A stretch of 64,000 bases of DNA from contig OZ241880.1 of assembly GCA_965203505.1 (NCBI GenBank), positions 806,001-870,000 of the forward strand, written 5' to 3'. The translations under genes were made by a program, and so were the position numbers. Below the pieces are notes generated by a model. The model had not been told where the DNA came from. It saw only the letters and a list, made by a program, of their open reading frames with translations, and did no database searches. This DNA is from Bin127 sp965203505. GTDB taxonomy: Bacteria > Chloroflexota > Dehalococcoidia > Lucifugimonadales > Lucifugimonadaceae. Each line of letters begins with the position of its first letter. The stretch's first letter is position 1. Positions 34,221-42,618 of the stretch are shown in pieces.

Positions 34221-34391
34221 TTGTCAACTATGGCGTTTGATACCTACAAAGCGGTGAAGAAACTCGAAGCGGCTGGTCTTGTGGAGGAACAAGCGGCGGC
34301 GATCGTCGCGGTGATGCGTTGGGCGGTAACGGGGCAACCCACGAGTTATGCGGAAATTTTCCGAAACTCGGACGACGCGGAGAGTTCGTGA
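34221..34391 (+). pseudogene. Short DUF1640/CCDC90-like N-terminal fragment
   Basis: A 56-codon frame from TTG 34221 (GGAG 11 bases before), or 53 codons from ATG 34230. 'MAFDTYKAVKKLEAAGLVEE' matches the conserved start of DUF1640-type coiled-coil membrane proteins, but the protein ends without the coiled coil and membrane helix. A separate small coiled-coil/membrane protein lies at 48297. It is probably a truncated remnant, although a functional short peptide cannot be excluded. It sits inside the nuclease cassette. Confidence 0.55.
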
Positions 34392-34460
34392 GTTTTCGAG
34401 GGGCTATGTGATCGGTGCGCACCCTTTGGAGGTTCGTCGCCTGGCCCCCATTTTCTCCCT

Positions 34461-34973
34461 ATGCCTTCCGAACTACTTGTCGAAACAATCGCGATGCTCA
34501 GGCAGCGCATTCATATTCGTTCACGTTACCTTGGTAGGAACGAAACGCCGACTCGACAACTGTTGGTTGATCCGCTTTTGCAAGCCTTAGGTTGGGATTT
34601 CAAGGATTCCGGGAGAGTAACTCTCGAAAAAAACGCGGGCGAAGGGTGGGCGGATTACGTGTTGTTGTCAGACGAGCGCCCACGAATTGTTGTTGAGGCA
34701 AAGCGATTTGGGACTTCACTTACGAACGAAGTAGTCAACCAAGCCGTGAGATATGCACTTTGGCTCGGGGTACGTCACGTGGCCATTACGGATGGAGATG
34801 AATGGCGAGTGTTCGAGATAGTTGATGTCGCCGAGAGGTCTCTGAAGCTCACGACCGAGTTCAAAGTCACAGGTTTAGAACTTTCGGAGACAGCGGCGAA
34901 CGCCAATCTGATGTCACGGGATGCGATACTGAACGGATCGTTTTCGGTCACATCCGTGGATGAGTCAATGTAG
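34461..34973 (+). CDS. HsdR-N-like nuclease-domain protein (short paralogue)
   Basis: A 170-residue version of the nuclease domain at 33119: 'TRQLLVDPLLQALGWDFKDS', 'WADYVLLSDERPRIVVEAKRFG' and 'YALWLGVRHVAITDGDEWRVFE' correspond segment by segment. It ends with TAG at the point where the longer paralogue enters its linker; the next in-frame stop (TAA) is only 11 codons further. The C-terminal domain reappears as a separate gene at 35100 in the same reading frame. This suggests a once-fused gene split by decay, or two genes that work as a pair. Confidence 0.77.
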   Translation: MPSELLVETIAMLRQRIHIRSRYLGRNETPTRQLLVDPLLQALGWDFKDSGRVTLEKNAGEGWADYVLLSDERPRIVVEAKRFGTSLTNEVVNQAVRYALWLGVRHVAITDGDEWRVFEIVDVAERSLKLTTEFKVTGLELSETAANANLMSRDAILNGSFSVTSVDESM

Positions 34974-35099
34974 CCGCGGATGATTCATCAAGATGCGCGA
35001 CGCTAAAGACCGTAAAGGAACGCACTCGTTGGCTCGCCAACCTAACGCAACACTTAACATGGAAAACAAGCGGCAAGTCCAGCAGGGCTCAGTGACGAA

Positions 35100-35531
35100 A
35101 TGACCCAAGCAAACGATACACAGACCACGATGCCGAACGAGTGGGTTTCGCTTGTTGATATCTATGTTGAGTTCGGTGGACCAGAACCTAGGCGAGTAGA
35201 GTTCCCTACGGGCGAAAAACGTGAAGCTCGAGGTTGGGGTGAACTATACGGACAGATAGCGTCTTGGTTAGTGCGACAAGGCAAACTTCATGAAGAGTTG
35301 GCGATGGAAGGCGGTGCTGGACGCTACTATGTGAGTGCATCACCCAATCATTACCGGGAACGCTTCGCAGATGGCTTCGAATTGCCTAACGGTTTTTGGT
35401 TGGAAGTTGGCGGAAACCCGCAGTTGGTATTAGATCGGACGATACTAATGCTGGAAAGGTTTGATGTCGAACCAGAGAACGTCAAGGTCATGTTAGAAAA
35501 ACGCGATGACGATCAGTGGTTTGTTAGGTAA
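35100..35531 (+). CDS. Stand-alone homologue of the C-terminal domain of the nuclease-like protein
   Basis: A 143-residue protein. 'EWVSLVDIYVEFGGPEPRRV' aligns with 'GWVHLDQVKYSSRGPRPTHI' of the 33119 protein, and the ends match as well ('GFELPNGFWLEVGGNPQLVL' against 'GFQLKNGLWIEPGVTGNTLL', then 'RFDVEPENVKV' against 'HFNVDPSSVWI'). I do not recognise a named family. In the fused paralogue it follows the nuclease domain, so it is likely to be a specificity or partner domain. The start ATG 35100 is not preceded by a clear Shine-Dalgarno. Confidence 0.7.
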   Translation: MTQANDTQTTMPNEWVSLVDIYVEFGGPEPRRVEFPTGEKREARGWGELYGQIASWLVRQGKLHEELAMEGGAGRYYVSASPNHYRERFADGFELPNGFWLEVGGNPQLVLDRTILMLERFDVEPENVKVMLEKRDDDQWFVR

Positions 35532-35547
35532 GTCAGTGGCTCGATAG

Positions 35548-36666
35548 ATGTCGTCCTCATTATCCGACGTCCGAAACCGGCAACAATCCACTTCCCTAGC
35601 CACCGCTGTCGCGACTGTGCCTGACCGTGTGGGTGCGTTGGCGCGGATGGGTGAGTTGGCGGTTGCTAACCTTGCCGCGGTGCCTTTGCTTTCGGTGCGG
35701 GATTTGAATGTGCATTTCCCGATTAACCGGGGGTTCATAATTCAGCAGACGGTGGGGCATATTCGGGCGGTTAATGGGGTTTCGTTCGATGTGAATCCGG
35801 GTGAGACTTTGGGTGTTGTTGGCGAGAGCGGGTCGGGGAAGACGACTTTGGCTCGGGCGGTGATTCAGTTGGAGAAGCCGACTTCGGGGAGTGTGATATT
35901 CCAAGGGGATCAGTTGGTGGATGCACCGTCGGAGGTGTTGCGGGGTGCTCGACGGAACATGAGCATGGTTTTTCAGGACCCGTACGGTTCGCTGAACCCT
36001 CGGATGCGAGCGGGGAGTATCGTAGGTGAGCCGTTGCGGGCGCACCGCGTTTTCGAGTCGAAGTACGAGTATCTTGATCGGGTTGCGGAGCTTTTTCAGA
36101 TGGTGGGGTTGCATCCGGGCGTGGCGAGTCGGTATCCGCACCAATTTTCGGGTGGGCAGAGGCAGCGCATCGCGATCGCTCGGGCTTTGGCCGCGAATCC
36201 GCAACTGATACTTCTAGATGAGCCGGTTTCGGCTTTGGATGTGTCGATACAGGCGCAGGTGATCAACTTGCTCGAGGACCTGCAGGACGAACACGATCTG
36301 GCGTATGTGTTCGTGGCGCACGATTTGTCGGTCGTGAGGCACACGGCGCATCGGACTGCGGTGATGTATCTCGGCAAGATCGTGGAGATGGCGGATGGTG
36401 ATGAGATTTACGACAATCCGCTGCATCCGTATACGCAGGCGCTGCTGTCGGCGGCGCCGATGCCGGATCCGGTCTTGGAGCGCAAACGTGAGCGGATCGT
36501 TTTGACAGGCGACATCCCTAGCCCGGCGAATCCTCCGTCCGGTTGCGTGTTCAGGACTCGGTGTCCGATTGCGATAGATGATTGTGCGGAGGTTGTGCCT
36601 CAGATGCGGGGTACGGGGTCGTTGACGCGTCGGCATGAGGTGGCTTGTATACGGGTTGAGGATTGA
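35548..36666 (+). CDS. Peptide ABC transporter ATPase, OppF type (second set)
   Basis: A 372-residue ATPase: Walker A 'GESGSGKTTLARAVIQLEKP', Q-loop 'MVFQDPYGSLNPR', signature 'FSGGQRQRIAIARAL', Walker B 'LILLDEPVSALDVS', switch His 'VFVAHDLSVVRH'. The C-terminal extension keeps 'PLHPYTQALLSAAP' and 'GCVFRTRCPIAIDDC' with the family's Cys residues. It is the natural partner of the OppD-type gene at 32051. It starts 16 bases after the nuclease cassette and has a long N-terminal tail (about 45 residues) that may be extra sequence before the true start. Confidence 0.92.
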   Translation: MSSSLSDVRNRQQSTSLATAVATVPDRVGALARMGELAVANLAAVPLLSVRDLNVHFPINRGFIIQQTVGHIRAVNGVSFDVNPGETLGVVGESGSGKTTLARAVIQLEKPTSGSVIFQGDQLVDAPSEVLRGARRNMSMVFQDPYGSLNPRMRAGSIVGEPLRAHRVFESKYEYLDRVAELFQMVGLHPGVASRYPHQFSGGQRQRIAIARALAANPQLILLDEPVSALDVSIQAQVINLLEDLQDEHDLAYVFVAHDLSVVRHTAHRTAVMYLGKIVEMADGDEIYDNPLHPYTQALLSAAPMPDPVLERKRERIVLTGDIPSPANPPSGCVFRTRCPIAIDDCAEVVPQMRGTGSLTRRHEVACIRVED

Positions 36667-36708
36667 TGCCCTCCCCATCGCCCCGATCCCCCTAACCGCA
36701 GCCATCCC

Positions 36709-36761
36709 TGGGCATACCCCGCTCGCTTCGCTCGCGCCCCTTTCGTTGTACGAAAGGGGCA
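36709..36761. repeat. Palindromic repeat unit (GGGCATACCCC type)
   Basis: GGGCATACCCC is followed by GCTCGCTTCGCTCGC and a perfect 10-bp hairpin, GCCCCTTTCG-TTGTA-CGAAAGGGGC (36736-36760). It is the same family as 17210-17314 and 31870-31946, here between two plus-strand genes. Confidence 0.8.
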
Positions 36762-36857
36762 TAGATGAAATGTCACGCGGGTTGTGTAAAACGACGCCTC
36801 AACTGGTGTAAAATCGGTTGCCATTAAACGACGTGAATCCGAACATGGAGGATTGAC

Positions 36858-37865
36858 ATGGCTGTTGCGACGAAATCCGTCGTAAGCGATTTTCAAGAGC
36901 AGGGATTCGTAAAGGTCAAGGGCGTGCTCGACCCCAAGACCGTGCTCGACCCGATCATCGAGGAATACGAAGGTGTGCTCGACGATCTGGCGAGCGATTT
37001 GTATGAGGATGGCGAGATCGAGTCTGAGTACAAGGAGTTGCCGTTCGACGCCCGGATCCTGAAGATCTACCAGGAGACTGGCCGACAACACGCTCAGTAT
37101 TTCGACTTTTCGCTTCCGTTCCAGGACGTGAAGGAAGACACCCCTTGCTGGTTCGGTCCTGCGGTGTTTAACGCGTTCGTGAACGAGAATTTGCTCGATG
37201 TCCTTGAGCAGCTTATCGGTCCGGAGATTTCCTCGAACCCGGTGCAGCACGTGCGCATCAAGCCGCCGGAAAAGTATCTGCCGAAGACTGACGATGGCCA
37301 ACCGCTAATCGGCGCAACGCTTTGGCATCAGGACCACGGCGTGGTGGTGCCGGAAGCGGACGAGACCAACATGGTCACGGTATGGTTCTCGCTCACCGAC
37401 ACGCCGGTAGAGTCGGGTCCGTTGAATGTAGTGCCGGGTACGCACCGGGGCGATCTGCTGACCCACTGCAACAACTACGCGTTCAACACGACGATGGTGC
37501 AGGGTAGACAAATCCCTGAGAAGCTCTTCCCGTACATGAATGCGACCCCGCTTCCGACGGAGCGTGGCGACGTGATCTTTATGCACAAACGCACGGTTCA
37601 CGGCTCGCTTGCGAACCTGAGCGAGAACATGCGCTGGTCGTTCGACCTTCGGTACCACAACACGGGCGCGCACTCCGGCCGGATCGCGTTCCCCGAGTTT
37701 GTGGCTCGAAGCAGGTCAAACCCTGATTCTGAGCTTCGCGACCCCGTGAAGTGGAACGACATGTGGATGGACTGCCGCAAGCAGATGTCGAAGATCAACC
37801 AGGGCGGACAGCACGACATCCCGTTCGGTCGTTGGGAAGACGGTCACCCCGACTGCGAGAACTGA
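36858..37865 (+). CDS. Phytanoyl-CoA dioxygenase (PhyH) family protein
   Basis: Fe(II)/2-oxoglutarate-dependent oxygenase, 335 residues. The iron-binding facial triad is visible: His157 and Asp159 in 'LWHQDHG' and a distal His (about 248) in 'MHKRTVHGS'. Arg 259 in 'NMRWSFDLRYH' would hold 2-oxoglutarate. ATG 36858 follows GGAGG. PhyH enzymes hydroxylate lipids or small metabolites; SAR202-type genomes often carry several. The gene stands alone between repeats and a bidirectional terminator, so context does not reveal the substrate. Confidence 0.88.
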   Translation: MAVATKSVVSDFQEQGFVKVKGVLDPKTVLDPIIEEYEGVLDDLASDLYEDGEIESEYKELPFDARILKIYQETGRQHAQYFDFSLPFQDVKEDTPCWFGPAVFNAFVNENLLDVLEQLIGPEISSNPVQHVRIKPPEKYLPKTDDGQPLIGATLWHQDHGVVVPEADETNMVTVWFSLTDTPVESGPLNVVPGTHRGDLLTHCNNYAFNTTMVQGRQIPEKLFPYMNATPLPTERGDVIFMHKRTVHGSLANLSENMRWSFDLRYHNTGAHSGRIAFPEFVARSRSNPDSELRDPVKWNDMWMDCRKQMSKINQGGQHDIPFGRWEDGHPDCEN

Positions 37866-37886
37866 GCGGTCCGCACTCATCAAACG

Positions 37887-37924
37887 TAACCTACCCCTCC
37901 CACCAACAGGGAAGGGGTAGGTTA
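37887..37924. terminator. Terminator stem-loop between convergent genes
   Basis: TAACCTACCCCTCCC (37887-37901) pairs with GGGAAGGGGTAGGTTA (37909-37924), with a single bulged A. It lies 21 bases after the PhyH stop and 15 bases beyond the end of the opposing minus-strand gene. The T-run is poor. Confidence 0.6.
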
Positions 37925-37939
37925 TGACTCATTTCTTAC

Positions 37940-40714
37940 TCACCGCGCGGTCGACTCTTCTATCACCTCATCGTCGGCTTCGACCTCCGTCGACAATAAC
38001 GCCGACGCCTCGAGAATCGCGTCGGGGAAATTGAACTCGATCCCATACTTCGGATTCCGCGCCTTCACCTGGTAAGAGTCGCAACTATCCCGATCCGCAA
38101 GATCGAAATTCCAAGTCATCTCATACTCCAAAATTACGAACGACTTAGCATCCAACACGATCCTGATCTTGCGCTCCAACCCTCGGCTCCATGTAGGATT
38201 CGGCTCATCAAGCCTCGCCGCAATCTCAACCCGCTTGTCCGTCCGATAAACCACCGAGTAATCGGACGCATTCGCATAAATGCTGATTTCCGAGAGCATA
38301 TCGGGTACTAACGAAAACCAGCTCGCGAACGATGTCCCATCGAACACACTATCCACACCCACATCACTCCACTGGCGCCCGCGCCTCGACCACCACTCGC
38401 TCTCCGACCAATCCGTATGATGCCCTACGTAGTAATAACGATAGTTGCCGTCGTGAAAGTGGTGCCAACGCGCATGATGCGGTAGCAGGTTGCCAAACTC
38501 AAGTTCAGCCGGACCAAAGGTTAGCCCAGTGCATCCGGGCCAACCGCCTCTCACCTCGAAGCTCATAGCTCCAGCATCCATCAGCGCGGCGTGGGCACGT
38601 CGAAGCAGAGTATGAGCAGATAGCTCCTCAGGTTCGGGCGGATCGTTCAATTCATCCGCAAACACGATCAGTTCGTGCACATCGTCGAAACTCATACCCG
38701 GTTCTACGAGTGGGTGCGCCAACAGCTCAAACAATCCACGATCCATCCCCTCGATCGTCGTGTAGTTCAACGCATCGTAGCTCATCACGCTCGTCCGGTC
38801 GTGATGCCGATGCTGAATGTTTGTCAATGCATGTAAAAGTTCATGGAGAGTCGCTACACGGATAAAATGGCTGCGCCAACGTTCGTCTTCCTGATCGATT
38901 AACCATATCGCGATCGTGCTCGCAGTAATCTGCCCATCGTCGTCAACCGAGGTCTCAGCGCAACCGGCGAAGTCGATACAGTCCAGTCCAGTCAGCTCCG
39001 CGTCTTCCCTCGCAACGCCAGTGTGAACCTTGAGCTGAGCTTCCTCTCTTGTCGCAACGCGTTCAAACTCAAGGTTCAGAAACGGTGCTGTATCGTCAAG
39101 GACGTCGTCGAGAATCTCAAGGTAATCCGAGTGGCCATGCGACCAAAGCTTTATCGGTTCACCTAATGGCCACTTGGTGACATCCTCCGATACCCAACCG
39201 GCGCACCCAATGCCCTCATCGCCACCCGCCGCCTGTTCTCCCGTCTGAGGATCTAAATTCGAAGTGTCGGTGAAACAGTCCCAAACGTCGCGTTCGACAC
39301 CGACGATTCGTTCGGGTACGGATGCGAGTAAGGTTGTCGGTTCATCGGTGCCGTAGTGGAACTGGAGCGTCGTATTACCGCTTGGTAGCCGCAGAGATTG
39401 ATGTACGACTGTGGGGTAGACATTGTCGACTAGGTCTAGAGAGACTTCTCCGCCGCAACCTTCGATTGTGGATTCGTCCTGCGTGCACTGGATATTGATC
39501 GTTGATGATTCATCGGTTCCGTTATTCACGAATGTCAGGTCGAGTTCCACGTTCGCCGAACCGTCGCTCCAATAGCTAGCGATATTGGGTTCAGAAGTTC
39601 GAGACAACGTCCAGACTTGTTCAGGTACCTGGGGTGTCGTGATGGTGGTTTCGACGACGTTAGATTCGCCCCAACGGTACGTGTCTTCGTTTTCGACTGC
39701 GAAGATGCTGATCGGCGTGTCGCCGACAGGCAGCCAAAGCCGGAATTCCGACGTTGTTTGAACGCCTGCTAGCAGTTGTGAGAATTGCGTGGATGAGGAG
39801 CAGTTTGACATCCATTCGCCACGGCAGTCTACACCGACGTAGAAAGAGTTCATGTCTTCGACGCCGGCGTTTTCGACCTTGACATTCAAGGACATGAGGC
39901 CATTTCCATCGCTATCCCAACCTACGTTCTTGGCTGAGAGTAGCTGGACCTGCAAATCCACGTAGTCGATGTCGACCATCACCGTCGCGGAGTTGTTGTC
40001 ATGATCCGTTTCCAAAGAGGAGGAGGTGACTTCGAACGAGAACTGATAAGAGCCCGGGTTGATTTGGAAAGGCATGATGACCGTGGTTCGTTGTGCAGTG
40101 GCGAGGTCTTGGAGGGGGCCATCGTAGTTCCGTTCGCTAATGTCATCACTCGAGGTTTCCTGCCACGCGCTGCTCAATGTGAGGTCTCGGGCGGTTCTTT
40201 CACCGGAATTGGTGATTGCCATGACGAATTCGACCGTCTTGCCCCGTTTGAGGCGGTGTTCAACGATCGCGATACCGATGTCTGCTCCGGTCACGGTCAG
40301 GGTTCGCGAGACTTCAGAGTCTCCGAGAGTCACGTTTATCGTGCGTTCGCCAGGGATTAGAGCGAGTTCGAACGTGATGGTCAGCGACTCACCGCTGCCG
40401 AGTTGAGTGACGATGTAGGCAAGTTGCCGCTCGCCACCATCGACCGTGTAATCCAATCTTTGCAAACCGGAGAAATTGGTTTCGCTGGAGTTCCTAACCG
40501 TGACTGATGCTCGATGTGCGACACCGTTAGGAGTTTCGGGTTTTGCGACGATAGTGATAGTGACATCGTCGATGAGGAGGCCTGTGGATGGTGATTGGGC
40601 GCTGGCAGCGGTGTTGAATGCAAATATCGAAATCGAGATGGCGACTCCTGCTACGGTTAGGAATCGAAATGCATTGCGGTAGTTTGTCGGACGCATTGTG
40701 TGCGAATCCGTCAT
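37940..40714 (-). CDS. Large secreted protein with CARDB-like repeats and a metzincin-like protease motif
   Basis: About 924 residues from ATG 40714 (ATG 40696 is also possible; a longer frame to 40909 runs through a palindrome and is rejected). A signal peptide ('FLTVAGVAISISIFAFNTAA', then SAQ) is followed by at least three beta-sandwich domains of the CARDB/NEW3 kind ('TVRNSSETNFSGLQRLDYTV', 'VENAGVEDMNSFYVGVD', 'FVNNGTDESSTINIQC'). The middle part carries 'ATLHELLHALTNIQHRHHD' (HExxH with downstream His) and then 'TSVMSYDAL', which resembles the metzincin Met-turn. The C-terminal 300 residues look beta-rich and LolA-like in style. A secreted zinc protease is the likeliest role; substrate unknown. 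Confidence 0.75.
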   Translation of the reverse strand: MTDSHTMRPTNYRNAFRFLTVAGVAISISIFAFNTAASAQSPSTGLLIDDVTITIVAKPETPNGVAHRASVTVRNSSETNFSGLQRLDYTVDGGERQLAYIVTQLGSGESLTITFELALIPGERTINVTLGDSEVSRTLTVTGADIGIAIVEHRLKRGKTVEFVMAITNSGERTARDLTLSSAWQETSSDDISERNYDGPLQDLATAQRTTVIMPFQINPGSYQFSFEVTSSSLETDHDNNSATVMVDIDYVDLQVQLLSAKNVGWDSDGNGLMSLNVKVENAGVEDMNSFYVGVDCRGEWMSNCSSSTQFSQLLAGVQTTSEFRLWLPVGDTPISIFAVENEDTYRWGESNVVETTITTPQVPEQVWTLSRTSEPNIASYWSDGSANVELDLTFVNNGTDESSTINIQCTQDESTIEGCGGEVSLDLVDNVYPTVVHQSLRLPSGNTTLQFHYGTDEPTTLLASVPERIVGVERDVWDCFTDTSNLDPQTGEQAAGGDEGIGCAGWVSEDVTKWPLGEPIKLWSHGHSDYLEILDDVLDDTAPFLNLEFERVATREEAQLKVHTGVAREDAELTGLDCIDFAGCAETSVDDDGQITASTIAIWLIDQEDERWRSHFIRVATLHELLHALTNIQHRHHDRTSVMSYDALNYTTIEGMDRGLFELLAHPLVEPGMSFDDVHELIVFADELNDPPEPEELSAHTLLRRAHAALMDAGAMSFEVRGGWPGCTGLTFGPAELEFGNLLPHHARWHHFHDGNYRYYYVGHHTDWSESEWWSRRGRQWSDVGVDSVFDGTSFASWFSLVPDMLSEISIYANASDYSVVYRTDKRVEIAARLDEPNPTWSRGLERKIRIVLDAKSFVILEYEMTWNFDLADRDSCDSYQVKARNPKYGIEFNFPDAILEASALLSTEVEADDEVIEESTAR

Positions 40715-40781
40715 GAGACCTATGACGGACAGAAACAAAAACTTCGGCACTCTGATGCCTCCTCGGGCTCTGAACTGCGTT

Positions 40782-40902
40782 CTTGCCACAGGCGGCAGTC
40801 CGTAAACAAGCCGAAACAAGGAGGCGCGGAAACGGGTTCCGAGCCAGTTTCGGATTGTCAATTGTTTACGGATTTCGGGTTGGCTAAACCGCCTGTGGCA
40901 AG
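40782..40902. repeat. 121-bp nested palindrome
   Basis: Four nested complementary arm pairs: CTTGCCACAGGCGG (40782-40795) with 40889-40902; TCCGTAAACAA (40799-40809) with 40862-40872; CCGAAAC (40811-40817) with 40847-40853; and an inner CGGAA/TTCCG. It could form a large cruciform or RNA hairpin. It sits upstream of the secreted-protease gene. It may be a non-autonomous mobile palindrome. Confidence 0.85.
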
Positions 40903-41079
40903 CCCGCATTATAAATCACGCCGTGAATTCGAAGAAGCCAGGAAGCAATATTGCTCATTCTGTATGGAAGATTTTGGACATATTCATTGAGTTCATTCGA
41001 GATAGCAGTTGGAGGAAATGATCCGATTCGCAGGAGTTGATGACGGTTTAGCGGTTATCGGAAGTCGAGTGAAGGCAGC
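40903..41079. other. Intergenic remainder, no feature seen
   Basis: Together with the palindrome this makes a gap of 365 bases between two minus-strand genes. Short plus-strand frames here overlap the palindrome or rlmB and lack support. AT-rich patches around 40908-40915 could belong to a promoter for the minus-strand protease gene, but I cannot place the boxes. Confidence 0.4.
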
Positions 41080-41862
41080 TCATCTCAATTCTTCATTTTC
41101 CGCCCTCTGCCTAACCGCCTCGTACAAAGCGATCCCGGTACTGACTGAAGCGTTCAACGAGTCCAGCTGCCCAAACATCGGGATCGAGATCGCCCCGCTG
41201 CAGTTCGCCAGTGACAACCTCGAAACACCCTTCTCCTCGGACCCAACCACGAGCGCAGTCGGCACGGTGAAATCGGCTTGTGAATAGTCGGTTTTAGCGT
41301 CGGCGGCCAACGCAAGCGTTTGAAGCCCCAACTGATTCAAATACTCGATGGTCCGCGGGATGTTGACCACGCGAGCGACGGGTAGGTGCATGAGCGCCCC
41401 TGCGGAAGCGCGAATGGCACCCGGTGAGATTCCGGCGGCTCGACGTTCGGGAATGACGATGCCGTGACCGCCCGCGGCGTCCATGGTGCGGGCGATGGCG
41501 CCCAAGTTATGGGGGTCGACAATGCCGTCGAGGACGGCGATGAGAGGGTGTTGGCCTTTGCTGTCGGCTTGGAAGATGATGTCTTCGATGGAAACGTATC
41601 GGTTGTCGGGTAGAACTGCGACGACGCCCTGGCTTTTCTTGGTTTTGGATTGGCGGTCGAGATCGCGACGATCGAGATGTTCGATTGGGACCTCAGCAGT
41701 TTTGGCGAGGGCGATTATCTCTCGCATTTGCGGGCCCATTTCGATGCCGTTGGCAATCAGTAGGCGTTCGATCCGCCTTTCGGATCGGAAGGTTTCGAGG
41801 ACGGCGCGTCGTCCTTCCACGGTGTTGGCGTGGACTTTTCGGGCTCTGCCGTATCGACTCAT
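41080..41862 (-). CDS. rlmB: 23S rRNA (guanosine-2'-O-)-methyltransferase, SpoU/TrmH family
   Basis: Methylates a ribose in 23S rRNA using SAM; 260 residues, normal for RlmB. The N-terminal substrate-binding domain starts 'VEGRRAVLETFRSERRIERL'. The trefoil-knot SPOUT domain shows the three family motifs: 'DGIVDPHNLGAIARTMDAAG', 'ALVVGSEEKGVS' and 'ISIPMFGQLDSLNASVSTGI'. ATG 41862. A divergent nitroreductase gene starts 94 bases away. TrmH-family tRNA methylation is an alternative, but the N-terminal domain favours RlmB. Confidence 0.92.
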   Translation of the reverse strand: MSRYGRARKVHANTVEGRRAVLETFRSERRIERLLIANGIEMGPQMREIIALAKTAEVPIEHLDRRDLDRQSKTKKSQGVVAVLPDNRYVSIEDIIFQADSKGQHPLIAVLDGIVDPHNLGAIARTMDAAGGHGIVIPERRAAGISPGAIRASAGALMHLPVARVVNIPRTIEYLNQLGLQTLALAADAKTDYSQADFTVPTALVVGSEEKGVSRLSLANCSGAISIPMFGQLDSLNASVSTGIALYEAVRQRAENEELR

Positions 41863-41956
41863 TGGTGATTTCGGTGCGCTTTAACGCTGTGATTGACTTA
41901 AAATCGCAAGTTGAGCGGGTCGTCGCACAAACTAATTCATTGATCAAAGGAGACCC

Positions 41957-42565
41957 GTGACAGCACAACCGAATTCTATTTCCAAAGATGTCGCCGGCGC
42001 AGTGATGGAGGTTATCCGAACTCGTCGGACTGTCCGCGAGTTCAGCGCTGAGCCAGTTCCGCGTGAGATGGTCGATCAGATCGTCGAAGCGGCGACTTGG
42101 GCACCGAACCATCGACATACGGAGCCGTGGCGTTTCATAGTCCTCGAAAAAGACGGCGAAGCACGTAGGAAAGTCGCTGACGCGATCTACGAGTGGACCT
42201 GGAACTACGTTAAGAACCCTAATCCGGAGAGGCGTGAGCGAAGTTCCGCCGATGCTCGAGACGAGGTGTTGCTGACGCCGGTGCTGTTGCTGATGTATTC
42301 TGTGCCAGGTTCGAATGAAGAGATAACCGAAGAGAACTTCTCCGCGACGTGTTGCGCAGCGCAGAACTTGCAGTTGATGGCGCACGCTATCGGGCTAGCC
42401 GTTGGATGGTCGACTGGGCGCCTTTGCAAGGCTGAAGAGGTGCACAAGGTCCTTGGTGTGGATCCTGATTGGGCAGTGGTTGGCGCCTTCTACATCGGAT
42501 TTCCGACGGCGTTGCCGGAAGCGGAGCGCCAACCGCTCAGCGACGTTTGTACATACATGGAATGA
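41957..42565 (+). CDS. Nitroreductase family protein
   Basis: FMN-dependent oxidoreductase, 202 residues. 'EVIRTRRTVREFSAEPVPRE' carries the FMN-phosphate-binding R-R-S/T-x-R pattern, followed by 'AATWAPNHRHTEPWRFIVLE' and the C-terminal 'AIGLAVGWSTG...VLGVDPDW' region. The family reduces nitro compounds, quinones or flavins with NAD(P)H. The start at 41957 is GTG. It stands 53 bases before an aldehyde dehydrogenase and may share its transcript. Confidence 0.9.
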   Translation: MTAQPNSISKDVAGAVMEVIRTRRTVREFSAEPVPREMVDQIVEAATWAPNHRHTEPWRFIVLEKDGEARRKVADAIYEWTWNYVKNPNPERRERSSADARDEVLLTPVLLLMYSVPGSNEEITEENFSATCCAAQNLQLMAHAIGLAVGWSTGRLCKAEEVHKVLGVDPDWAVVGAFYIGFPTALPEAERQPLSDVCTYME

Positions 42566-42618
42566 AGTCGAAAGTTCGGCGCCGAGCCGTCGAATCAAAT
42601 AAGACAGGAGATTGATTG

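Noticed and set aside
40715..40909. Longer N-terminus of the secreted protease-like protein
   Set aside because: The extra codons run through the nested palindrome, and the signal peptide sits properly only from ATG 40714 or 40696.
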